36,195 nucleotides of DNA from Anaerolineales bacterium. GTDB taxonomy: Bacteria > Chloroflexota > Anaerolineae > Anaerolineales > Villigracilaceae. The notes below the pieces were generated by a model that saw only the letters and a program-made list of their open reading frames with translations, had not been told where the DNA came from and did no database searches. Below are positions 7,542 to 14,626 of the stretch, in pieces. The stretch covers positions 1-36,195 of the forward strand of contig JAHDWC010000017.1 of assembly GCA_023382575.1 (NCBI GenBank). The letters run 5' to 3'. Position 1 is the stretch's first letter; the number at the start of each line of letters is the position of its first letter. Made by a program: the position numbers and the translations under genes.

Positions 7542-9014
7542 TTACTCCGCCCCCTTCACGGTACTGCGTTCCCGCAGACCCAGTACAAAATTCCATAAGC
7601 CGCCGCCAAGCAACAGTACAACAGCCAGTAACATGCCAATGCTGTAAGCATCCCAATAGATGCGGGCCGTACCGGGAAGACCTGCATTGTATTGTTCGAA
7701 AAGCGCGCCGCCATATAACCCTGGCACCACGCCACTTACTTGACCGGATTCATAATAAGGTTCGATCATTGGAGCCGCTTGGGCGCTGGAGACGACAATA
7801 AACGGGATTGGCGTCACGCTGCGAATTCCCTGCGTCTGTTCGACCCAAATGCGGGCAGCTTCGGCATTGTCAGTAACGAGGATGATGGCAGCAAATTGAT
7901 TGATAGCTGTGACTCCCTGCAACATTGTGGAAGTCCACGCAGGTTGGGAGTGGATGTCAACTGGTGCGATACGGGTCGGGTCCTGGACAAAAGCGCGAAT
8001 GCCTAACTGTCCGCCAGAGAGATAGCCCAAATTCAAGTACGTGGATCCGCTCAACGATCCAGCCGCGAAGCGTTCTGCCAGCGTGGCCCCTGTCTCATTT
8101 GTGGCGAGAAAAGTCAAACGTGGATTGTTGAGCATGTCAAAGAGTGGCGCAGAGATGGCTTCCATTTCACCTGCACGTGAAGGCTCATAATCGAAGACCA
8201 CCAACAGCGGAGAATTCTCAGGGATGGATTTAACCACCGCCTGCGCTTCACGCACCTGGTTGGGAGCGGCGAACGGCAAGCGGAAGACTTGTGTGCGCAT
8301 CGAAAGCGTGACGAGAGCAACAAGCGTGAATAGAATCGCTAGGAACCAACGCAATCCGCGTGATGCGCCCAGAGATGGGAGCGACTCAATCGGAACCGGT
8401 GAGGCTTCAGCGGCGAGAATTTGCTCCAAAATTTCAGCGTGAGCCATCTGCTCGTCGCTGGTTTGCAGTTTGATGGAATACGATTTCGGCTTGCTCGTCG
8501 GCGTGAATCCCGGCGCAGCGGGCAACACACCCTGCAACCCCGCCAATGCACCGCGAGACTCCAACGTTTGGTCGCTGGAATACAAGGCTTGGGGAATGCC
8601 GCCCGGTTCAACTGGACGCATCGCCTGCACCCAGGTCGGCAAATCGCTCGGAGCGAGCGCATCTTCATTCGTGATGGGCGTAGGCGTCGAAGACGGAGAA
8701 ACATTCGCTGACGATGTTGGCTCGACCGCGTTCGAAAGCCAGTCGGGCATTTCGGCGAACAGGTCACTGCTCTCTGAAGAGAAGTCAGGGGTGAACGCGG
8801 GAGCATTCTCAAAGGGAGAGACCTCTCCTGTTTCAGAGACAGGCTCCTCGGGCTGCGAAGCGGACACATCCGCGGCTTGCTGGAAGTTCTTGATCCAATC
8901 TGGCGTCTCTGCCGCAGAAGGCTCAGGCGGACGAGTCACCTCTTCATTTCGGGCGCTAAAAATGGACGATTCCGGCGCGGCAGCTTTCAACCAATCCGGC
9001 AGGTCCACGATCAT
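7542..9014 (-). CDS. WL-motif protein with two membrane helices (probable downstream half of a frameshifted gene)
   Basis: A 490-residue frame starting MIVDLPDWLK. The first 210 residues are low-complexity and acidic, with four short 'P-D/T-W-L/I/V' motifs (LPDWLKAA, TPDWIKNF, MPDWLSNA, LPTWVQAM). A membrane helix at about 221-238 is followed by an extracytoplasmic domain of about 215 residues. A second helix (about 459-481) and a short basic tail end the protein. The same WL motif is repeated seven times in the upstream frame (9040-9975). The two frames are separated by 25 bases and are in different registers. The +1 frame upstream of this ATG stays open and coding-like back to about 9118. 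The two probably form one protein broken by an indel. Taken alone, a weak AGGA lies just before the ATG. Confidence 0.6.
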   Translation of the reverse strand: MIVDLPDWLKAAAPESSIFSARNEEVTRPPEPSAAETPDWIKNFQQAADVSASQPEEPVSETGEVSPFENAPAFTPDFSSESSDLFAEMPDWLSNAVEPTSSANVSPSSTPTPITNEDALAPSDLPTWVQAMRPVEPGGIPQALYSSDQTLESRGALAGLQGVLPAAPGFTPTSKPKSYSIKLQTSDEQMAHAEILEQILAAEASPVPIESLPSLGASRGLRWFLAILFTLVALVTLSMRTQVFRLPFAAPNQVREAQAVVKSIPENSPLLVVFDYEPSRAGEMEAISAPLFDMLNNPRLTFLATNETGATLAERFAAGSLSGSTYLNLGYLSGGQLGIRAFVQDPTRIAPVDIHSQPAWTSTMLQGVTAINQFAAIILVTDNAEAARIWVEQTQGIRSVTPIPFIVVSSAQAAPMIEPYYESGQVSGVVPGLYGGALFEQYNAGLPGTARIYWDAYSIGMLLAVVLLLGGGLWNFVLGLRERSTVKGAE

Positions 9015-9039
9015 GTCATCCTGCGCGGGTTGTTCCGTC

Positions 9040-9975
9040 TCATTCGAATAATGGATGGTATCTTCGCTGGCGAGGAGTTTCAGGTTCTGCAGGCGTGCTG
9101 GCAGGCTCCTGTCGCAGCCACTTGGGAGTCGTATCCTGCTTGACGTTTTCCAATTCAGAGGGAGGCTTCAGCCATTCTGGCGTTTCAAGCGGGGGAAGCG
9201 GCTGCGCCTCAGACTCAGCCGGAGTGGATTCAAACAAGGAAGAGAAATCGCCGCTGGAAGTTTGCGCGTCGGCGTTGCCCAAACTGCTCAGCCAATCTGG
9301 CGCATCGAGCGGCAACTCCGCAGATTCGCTGGGCGTCTCTGAAACAGCCGGCTTGGATTCTGCATCCATCGCCATCTGACGCAACCAATCGGGGGTATCT
9401 TCGGCAGGCAATTCGATTGGAGCGGGTTGTTGCGGCTCCGCAGGGATGGACTGCCAACTGGTCAGTTCATCCTGTTCCGGCTGAGATTCGGGGGATTGCA
9501 GTCCTGCCAACCAGGAGGGTAATCCCTCCGAGCTTTCTTCGGGCTCATCCTGCGGGAAGTCGTTCTTGCCACCCATCTCCACCCAACGCGCGCCAGTGGT
9601 TTCGGTTGGCTCTGCTTTGGGCTTAGGCTGGGCGCCTGTGATGTTGGCCAGCCAATCTGGTACTTCTTCTTCATCGTCGTCCCCGCTTTGAGATTGAAGT
9701 CCCGCTAACAGGTCGCCGGAGGCGGGTTTATTTTTGTCCGATTGAGGAAGAGGTTCTTCCTCGCTGTAAGAGTCATTTTGACGCGCAGCGTCACGCGCCT
9801 CACGCAGCCACTGCGGCAGAATGGGTTCCAATTCGGCGGTTTGTTTTCGAGTGGGAGCCTGCCCCGGTTGAATGGAATTGGCATCGTTTGTAAGCGCAGA
9901 TTGACAGACGCTACAGAATTGCTGTCCTTGCGGGTTTTCCGATCCGCAGATGGGGCACTTGATGATGTCAGCCAT
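9040..9975 (-). CDS. Zinc-ribbon protein with repeated WL motifs (probable upstream half of a frameshifted gene)
   Basis: This 311-residue frame opens with a zinc ribbon: Cys7, Cys10, Cys21 and Cys24 (CPICGSEN, then FCSVC). The rest is acidic, Pro/Glu/Ser-rich and apparently disordered, and carries seven short motifs of the form x-P-x-W-L (LPQWLREA, VPDWLANI, LPSWLAGL, TPDWLRQM, APDWLSSL, TPEWLKPP, TPKWLRQE). The spacing is irregular, so these look like linear binding motifs rather than a folded repeat. The start overlaps the preceding stop (TAATG). The last residues before the stop (about 9042-9118) use codons with lower third-position GC than the +1 frame over the same bases, which runs on towards the next gene. 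See the frameshift finding. Confidence 0.65.
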   Translation of the reverse strand: MADIIKCPICGSENPQGQQFCSVCQSALTNDANSIQPGQAPTRKQTAELEPILPQWLREARDAARQNDSYSEEEPLPQSDKNKPASGDLLAGLQSQSGDDDEEEVPDWLANITGAQPKPKAEPTETTGARWVEMGGKNDFPQDEPEESSEGLPSWLAGLQSPESQPEQDELTSWQSIPAEPQQPAPIELPAEDTPDWLRQMAMDAESKPAVSETPSESAELPLDAPDWLSSLGNADAQTSSGDFSSLFESTPAESEAQPLPPLETPEWLKPPSELENVKQDTTPKWLRQEPASTPAEPETPRQRRYHPLFE

Positions 9976-10589
9976 TATTTACCCCCATACGGACGGTCCA
10001 TCCCAAAGAGCACGCGCAACCCCGTGACAAGTGTGCCCAAGGCCACGCCAATCAAGATTCCGCGTGCGCCGCCCAAGGCAAAGATTTGTGTGAACCATGG
10101 GCGAATGAGTGTGCCGAAAACGGGCACATCACCAAACGGTAAAGTGGCTGAGCCGAGGAAAAGCAACGCCGCCGTAAGGATGAAAACGATGCCCATCACA
10201 TCAGCGCGTTTGCGCAGCATGCGGATGGCGGCATAGAGCAGTGTCACGGTCAACAACCCCATCAGCATGGCTTCAACTGGAAGGATGATTCCATCCAGAA
10301 TAACTTTTCGCATCAAGAGATGGTCAGGGCGCAAAATGACACCTGCAAAGAAGGTCAGTACCATCACCAACACAAGGATGGCGCTGTAGATGCTGCCCTT
10401 TTCACTGCGGCGGACTTTGTCCATGTGGACGATCATCAAATTGACCAGACCGACAAGTGCAGCAACACCGGTCAGGATAACCGCCCAATTTAACAGAATA
10501 GTTTGGATTATGGCCGCCTGCGGCAGGAAATAACCCAGCAGGATCAGAATTCCAAAAGCAATCGCAATCACAGCAGTCAAGACTCGCAT
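9975..10589 (-). CDS. Six-helix membrane protein, uncharacterised
   Basis: A 204-residue protein with about six membrane helices (roughly 3-22, 30-53, 66-86, 97-120, 133-152, 165-190) and a short basic cytosolic loop (MDKVRRSEKG) after the second. No recognised motif. Its ATG overlaps the preceding stop by one base (TGATG), and its own stop overlaps the zinc-ribbon gene's ATG (TAATG). It is therefore translated in register with its neighbours and is probably part of the same membrane complex. Confidence 0.65.
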   Translation of the reverse strand: MRVLTAVIAIAFGILILLGYFLPQAAIIQTILLNWAVILTGVAALVGLVNLMIVHMDKVRRSEKGSIYSAILVLVMVLTFFAGVILRPDHLLMRKVILDGIILPVEAMLMGLLTVTLLYAAIRMLRKRADVMGIVFILTAALLFLGSATLPFGDVPVFGTLIRPWFTQIFALGGARGILIGVALGTLVTGLRVLFGMDRPYGGK

Positions 10590-11320
10590 CAGAACGCCCC
10601 CACAAGTTTAAGTCCTGCACCAACGGACAGGGCCGCAATGACCAACCAGCGCAGAATATCCTGCACGGTCAGGCTGGCGGTATGAGCAGGGTCACCGCCA
10701 AGATATGCACCCGCGGCAAAAAGTTCCTCGCCAATCAACGCATCCTGCGAACTGGCATAGAGAATCGCCTGCCCGGTCAGGTTATCGCTGGCACCGATCA
10801 AGGTGACATGGTCGCGGTCGGATGTATCTGCAAGCAAACCCGCTTCGGCACCAAAGTGCCCAAGCAGGATATTCGTCGAAACATTTTCGTTGTTGGCAAT
10901 GTGCATCGCCCCAGCGGCATAACTGAAGGGAGTCAACCCGGTGACACGCCCAGTGGTGGGGACATATAACTCGTCCACATTGGCGGCTTTGTATCCAGCT
11001 TGGATCGTATCCTGAGTCAACAGACCCAGTGTCGGGTCTCCGGCAGATGCGACCGATGGCATGTCACTAACAGAGGTACGCTCGGCAATGATCCGCAATG
11101 TTGCCAAAGCAGCCAGCGCAGAGCCTCCACGCGCATCAAGCAGACTGCCATGCCCAAGCGAGATGTGCAGGCGTCGTCCGTCTTCGATGCTCAATCCCAC
11201 CGCGCGGATCAGGCGTGTGAACGCAGGAATATCGCGCAGGCGGGCGGGAGATCGACGCTTCCAAAATGTGATGACGACCAATAGCACGGCGGCAAGAATG
11301 AGGATGGATAAAGCGATCAT
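10589..11320 (-). CDS. Membrane protein with large cytosolic/peripheral domain, uncharacterised
   Basis: A 243-residue protein with one N-terminal helix (about 3-18), a basic stop-transfer (FWKRRSPARLRD) and a roughly 190-residue alpha/beta domain containing HISLGHGSLLDARGG and GHFGAEAGLL. A second helix (about 220-240) lies at the C-terminus. The Gly/Ala-rich, Asp/Ser-containing loops could be a ligand-binding or enzyme fold, but no family is securely recognised (possibly the family Pfam calls DUF6754; low confidence). The ATG overlaps the preceding stop by four bases (ATGA) and the stop overlaps the next ATG (TGATG). Confidence 0.6.
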   Translation of the reverse strand: MIALSILILAAVLLVVITFWKRRSPARLRDIPAFTRLIRAVGLSIEDGRRLHISLGHGSLLDARGGSALAALATLRIIAERTSVSDMPSVASAGDPTLGLLTQDTIQAGYKAANVDELYVPTTGRVTGLTPFSYAAGAMHIANNENVSTNILLGHFGAEAGLLADTSDRDHVTLIGASDNLTGQAILYASSQDALIGEELFAAGAYLGGDPAHTASLTVQDILRWLVIAALSVGAGLKLVGAF

Positions 11321-11562
11321 AAACCTGCTCTTTGCTGGGTCAGGAAGGATGCAAATGCGCGCGCCTCAGAATCGTCCTCGAGCATTCCCGCTACTGCGGT
11401 AAGTTGCTCGCTCTTGATGAAGCCGCCGCTAAAATAAATCGCCTGCGCTCCAAGCAGGGCGAAAGGACTTCCTGCTTCAAGAAACGAGGCGACCAGATCG
11501 TGAAGTTGATATCGACGCAAGGACTCAGCCCAGCGATGCCAGAATTCGCGTGATGGCTTCAT
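11317..11562 (-). CDS. Small cytosolic protein heading the WL-motif/MutL operon
   Basis: An 81-residue, mostly helical protein with Arg/Glu-rich and Leu/Ala-rich turns (FWHRWAESLRRYQLHDLVAS, then SEARAFASFLTQQ). No homologue is recognised. It is the first gene of the run that continues to about 3382. It has almost no 5' untranslated region: TATACT lies ten bases before the ATG. It overlaps the next gene by four bases (ATGA). Confidence 0.55.
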   Translation of the reverse strand: MKPSREFWHRWAESLRRYQLHDLVASFLEAGSPFALLGAQAIYFSGGFIKSEQLTAVAGMLEDDSEARAFASFLTQQRAGL

Positions 11563-11572
11563 AATTATGAAA

Positions 11573-11578
11573 AGTATA
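11573..11578 (-). promoter_or_regulatory. -10 box TATACT of the WL-motif/MutL operon
   Basis: TATACT on the minus strand ends ten bases before ATG 11562, predicting a leader of only a few bases. No consensus -35 is visible about 17 bases upstream. It sits in an AT-rich gap after the glgC terminator. Confidence 0.45.
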
Positions 11579-11645
11579 GCATAATTTTTTAAGTTACCCG
11601 AATGCCCCTCATGGTGGAATGATTGCAGTTTCCATGTTTTTACAA

Positions 11646-11680
11646 AAAGACCCCAAAGGCTTGTCTCCTTTAGGGTCTTT
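11646..11680 (-). terminator. Intrinsic terminator of glgC
   Basis: The stem AAAGACCC-x-AAAGG pairs with CCTTT-x-GGGTCTTT, with one internal mismatch and a 7-base loop. On the minus strand it ends in TTTTT. It lies five bases beyond the glgC stop. Confidence 0.85.
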
Positions 11681-11684
11681 GCAC

Positions 11685-12932
11685 TTACGGGGCGATGACC
11701 GTGCCCGGTTGGACCTCAGCATCCTTGGGGATGATGACGATGCCATCGCGCACGTACCAGTTTTGATTATCGATCTCTGTGTTGCGCGGGAACGGACGGA
11801 TGGTGACGTTCTCTCCGATGCGCGCATTCTTGTCGAGGATCGCGCCTTCGATATAGCAATTCGTCCCAATACCAATCGGAAGCCCACCCCATTCGCGCTC
11901 GTAATAATCCGAACCCATCACGATACTGTCTCGGATGACGCATCCCGCCGCAATCTGACTGCGAATACCAATGATGGAATGAACGATCTCTGAACGTAAA
12001 ATGCGGCTGCCTTCGGCGATCAACACTTCCCGCATCTGACAATCCTCCACGATGGAAGCCGGCAAATAACGCGTATCGGTATAGATGGGAAGTTTCGCAT
12101 CATAAAAATCAAACGGCGAATCCGACTTGGTCAACATGAGATTGGTCTCATAGAACGAACGGATGGTTCCAATGTCCTGCCAGTACCCTTCGAAGTCAAA
12201 GCCATAGACCGCATGTGACTTGATCGCCTGCGGAATGATGTCACTGCCAAAATCGTCATAGTCGGGATAATTCACCAGATAATCCACGAGCAGCTTCGTG
12301 TTAAACATATAAATGCCCATCGAGCCGAGGAACGGTCGCGTCGGGTCTTTACGGCTGACGAATTGATTTTGGATGGCAGGGTCCTTGGGCTTTTCGATGA
12401 AATCAGAGATCTTGCCGTCCGCTTCGCGCTTCAGGATTCCGAAGCGGCTGGCTTCATCTCTCGCAACGGGCTGCACAGCGACAGTAATATCTGCCCTATT
12501 TTGCCAGTGATATTCCGCCATCGCCTTGTAATCCATCCGATAGAGATGATCGCCTGCAAGGATGAGCACATACTTGGCACCTGTGGCTTGAATTTCCAAC
12601 AACTGCTTGCGGACAGCGTCTGCAGTGCCCTGATACCAGTCAGCGCTCTCGATGGTCTGTTCCGCCGCCCAAATTTGCACCCAGCCCTGGTGGAACGAGT
12701 CAAAGTTATAGGTCCGGGTGATGTGGCGATGCAATGAGACCGAGTTGAACTGGGTCAGGACTGCGATTCGGAAAATCTCCGAGTTGATGCAATTGCTAAT
12801 TGGGATGTCGATGAGGCGGTATTTTCCTGCAATCGGCACGGCAGGTTTGGAGCGCATTTGAGTCAGCGGATACAGGCGCGCCCCGCGTCCCCCTCCTAAA
12901 ATGACTGCCAGGACTTCGTTGAAAGACGGCAT
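11685..12932 (-). CDS. glgC: Glucose-1-phosphate adenylyltransferase (ADP-glucose pyrophosphorylase)
   Basis: A complete 415-residue enzyme that makes ADP-glucose from ATP and glucose 1-phosphate for glycogen synthesis. The N-terminal nucleotidyltransferase domain begins VLAVILGGGRGARLYPLT, with the typical SKPAVPIAGKYRLIDIPISN following. QGTADAVR and the sugar-binding FIEKPKDP are present. The C-terminal third is a left-handed beta-helix-like region with regular I/V-x-x-G repeats. A strong AGGAGG Shine-Dalgarno precedes ATG 12932. It stands alone here, without glgA or glgB, and has its own terminator. The nearby phosphohexomutase (1848-3317) could supply glucose 1-phosphate. Confidence 0.95.
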   Translation of the reverse strand: MPSFNEVLAVILGGGRGARLYPLTQMRSKPAVPIAGKYRLIDIPISNCINSEIFRIAVLTQFNSVSLHRHITRTYNFDSFHQGWVQIWAAEQTIESADWYQGTADAVRKQLLEIQATGAKYVLILAGDHLYRMDYKAMAEYHWQNRADITVAVQPVARDEASRFGILKREADGKISDFIEKPKDPAIQNQFVSRKDPTRPFLGSMGIYMFNTKLLVDYLVNYPDYDDFGSDIIPQAIKSHAVYGFDFEGYWQDIGTIRSFYETNLMLTKSDSPFDFYDAKLPIYTDTRYLPASIVEDCQMREVLIAEGSRILRSEIVHSIIGIRSQIAAGCVIRDSIVMGSDYYEREWGGLPIGIGTNCYIEGAILDKNARIGENVTIRPFPRNTEIDNQNWYVRDGIVIIPKDAEVQPGTVIAP

Positions 12933-12983
12933 AAGTAGCCTCCTGGGGAAATGTATTTCACTACAGGAACAGCAAAAGTATGC

Positions 12984-13088
12984 CTATTTTACACCCATCA
13001 TCCGGCGAATATGATGGACAATGTAAACAACCGGGTATGCCAACAGGATGAGGAGATCGATGAGGACAAAGAACAGGTAAAGTTTCAT
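12984..13088 (-). CDS. 34-residue single-helix membrane microprotein (candidate)
   Basis: A short minus-strand frame starting MKLYLFFVLIDLLILLAYPV has one strongly hydrophobic helix (about 4-24) and a basic end (HHIRRMMGVK), the topology of a small inner-membrane protein. GGAGA lies about 11 bases upstream of the ATG. It is in a gap between glgC and tRNA-Leu with no other coding frame. The hydrophobic pattern and positive-inside tail argue against chance, but the size is small and no homologue can be checked here. Confidence 0.4.
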   Translation of the reverse strand: MKLYLFFVLIDLLILLAYPVVYIVHHIRRMMGVK

Positions 13089-13230
13089 GGCGGAAAGTCT
13101 CCGTATAATCGTTAGAACGGGTCCTGTTACGATATACGTTTCAAAGGCTGGGTCGTTTCGTATTTTTTCATTCTACAGGTCAATTCGTCCCAAGGTCAAC
13201 GCTCGAAGGTACTGTTTTTATAAAAATCAA

Positions 13231-13257
13231 ACATCCTCCACATATAATGGAGGATGT
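13231..13257 (-). terminator. Terminator downstream of tRNA-Leu
   Basis: A 10-bp perfect stem (ACATCCTCCA / TGGAGGATGT) with a 7-base loop is followed on the minus strand by TTTGATTTTTA. It lies 53 bases after the 3' end of the tRNA. Confidence 0.75.
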
Positions 13258-13309
13258 TGCTTAAGAAGAGATGAGTACCAGCTAAGGTATAATTTGCGAG
13301 CAAAGCGAG

Positions 13310-13392
13310 TGCCGAAGGAGGGAATCGAACCCTCATTCCCGTAGGGAACACGATTTTGAGTCGTGCGCGTCTGCCTATTCCGCCACTTCGGC
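13310..13392 (-). tRNA. tRNA-Leu (anticodon CAA)
   Basis: The minus strand folds into a class II tRNA of 83 bases without encoded CCA. The acceptor stem is GCCGAAG/CTTCGGC with discriminator A. The anticodon stem CACGA/TCGTG encloses loop CTCAAAA with anticodon CAA, reading UUG. A long variable arm (TTCCC TAC GGGAA) identifies leucine or serine, and the anticodon fixes leucine. The T-arm has the usual GGTTCGATTCC pattern. It has a strong promoter upstream and a terminator downstream, so it is probably transcribed alone. Confidence 0.95.
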
Positions 13393-13407
13393 TCGTTTGC
13401 GAACGCA

Positions 13408-13435
13408 AGTATACCACTCCCAAGAACAAGGTCAA
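13408..13435 (-). promoter_or_regulatory. Promoter of tRNA-Leu
   Basis: TTGACC (-35, 13435 down to 13430) and TATACT (-10, 13413 down to 13408) are separated by 16 bases, and the -10 ends 15 bases before the tRNA. The -35 overlaps the Shine-Dalgarno area of the divergent YchF-like gene, whose ATG is at 13437. Confidence 0.8.
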
Positions 13436-13436
13436 G

Positions 13437-14495
13437 ATGAAACTAGGAATTATTGGACTGCCACAATCAGGAAAAACCACGATCTTCAACGCACTTACCC
13501 GAGGGAATGCGCCTACCACCGCCTCGGCGGGACGCATGGAGGTGCATCAGGCGGTGGTGGATGTGCCCGACCCACGCGTCGACACGCTCTCGAAAATGTT
13601 CAACCCACGCAAGACCATCTACGCCAAAGTGGCGTATGCCGACATTGCCGGTCTGGAAACGGGTTCAGCCAAGAGTGGCATTTCGGGGCAATTGCTCAAT
13701 CAGCTCAATCAAATGGATGCGCTGATTCTCGTGGTGCGCTGTTTTGAAAGCGACCTGGTCATGCACCCGCAGGGAAGTATCAATCCGCTGCGAGACGTGG
13801 AGATGATGACAGGCGAATTGCTTTTAAACGATCTCATCGCCGTCGAGCGCAAGTTGGAACGCCTCACCGAAGAACGCAAAAAAGGTGGCACAGATAAAAC
13901 CGTCAACGCGCGGCAGACGGAATTATTTGAGAAATTGCACGCTGCCCTTTCGGATAACAAAGCACTGCGTAATTTGGAATATACCTCCGAGGAAGAAAAG
14001 GAACTTTCCAGTTTTGGTTTGCTTTCTCGCAAGCGCATCTTGACCGTGTTCAACCTCGGCGAGGGACAGTCTGCGCCAGAGGCGAAATTGGATCATCCCT
14101 CCGTGGCGTTGATGGGCAAGCTGGAAATGGAGATTGCGCAGCTTTCTCCAGAGGATGCGGCGGTCTTCATGGAAGAATATGGCATCAAGGAACTCAGCCT
14201 CAACCGCATGATCAACCTGTCGTATGATCTCTTGAGTGAGCAGACCTTCTTCACCGTCGGCGAGGATGAAGTCCGCGCGTGGACGACGCATCGCGGTGCG
14301 ACAGCGCAGGAAGCGGCGGGTGAAATCCACACTGATCTTTCGCGTGGATTCGTTCGCGCCGAGGTGGTGGCTTATGAAGACCTCATTACTCTCGGGTCGA
14401 TGAATGAGGCGAAAGCAAAAGGGAAGTTCCGCCTCGAAGGCAAGGAGTATATCGTCAAGGACGGCGATATCATGCACGTCCGGTCAAGCTTGTAA
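13437..14495 (+). CDS. Divergent YchF/Obg-type P-loop GTPase/ATPase (DUF933 C-terminus)
   Basis: The protein is 352 residues from ATG 13437, after AAGG; the longer in-frame reading runs through the tRNA gene on the other strand and is not credible. The G domain starts MKLGIIGLPQSGKTT (G1 at 7-14) and has the G3-like DIAGL (about 70). The C-terminal TGS/DUF933 domain is very YchF-like (FFTVGEDEVRAWTTHRGA and HTDLSRGFVRAEV). YchF binds ribosomes and prefers ATP over GTP. The P-loop reads GLPQSGKTT, whereas classical YchF has GLPNVGKST, and the segment after DIAGL also differs. This looks like a separate YchF-like subfamily, and a canonical ychF may exist elsewhere. It ends in a hairpin terminator. 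Confidence 0.85.
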   Translation: MKLGIIGLPQSGKTTIFNALTRGNAPTTASAGRMEVHQAVVDVPDPRVDTLSKMFNPRKTIYAKVAYADIAGLETGSAKSGISGQLLNQLNQMDALILVVRCFESDLVMHPQGSINPLRDVEMMTGELLLNDLIAVERKLERLTEERKKGGTDKTVNARQTELFEKLHAALSDNKALRNLEYTSEEEKELSSFGLLSRKRILTVFNLGEGQSAPEAKLDHPSVALMGKLEMEIAQLSPEDAAVFMEEYGIKELSLNRMINLSYDLLSEQTFFTVGEDEVRAWTTHRGATAQEAAGEIHTDLSRGFVRAEVVAYEDLITLGSMNEAKAKGKFRLEGKEYIVKDGDIMHVRSSL

Positions 14496-14499
14496 AAAC

Positions 14500-14536
14500 A
14501 AGGTGACAGTTATGTTCAACATGGCTGTCGCCTTTT
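14500..14536 (+). terminator. Terminator of the YchF-like gene
   Basis: The outer stem GGTGACAG pairs with CTGTCGCC (one G-U pair), with a small inner ATGT/ACAT stem, followed by TTTT. Confidence 0.75.
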
Positions 14537-14626
14537 AGAATCCATTCTTGAGAATGGGTAAAAGATTTTTTGTTTGTGATAAAACGTATTGGCGGATGGA
14601 CTCCGCCCAACTCAAAAGGAGACACC

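Noticed and set aside
7106-7801. Plus-strand frame of 231 codons across two membrane-protein genes
   Set aside because: It spans the junction of two coupled minus-strand genes and encodes an Arg/Gln/His/Cys-rich sequence typical of an antisense frame.
9040-9120. Programmed ribosomal frameshift between the two WL-motif frames
   Set aside because: No slippery heptamer or downstream stem was found near the register change, so an indel (mutation or assembly error) is simpler.
13287-13293. TATAAT on the plus strand just before the tRNA as a promoter
   Set aside because: It would transcribe antisense through the tRNA and has no -35. The tRNA has a clear promoter on its own strand.
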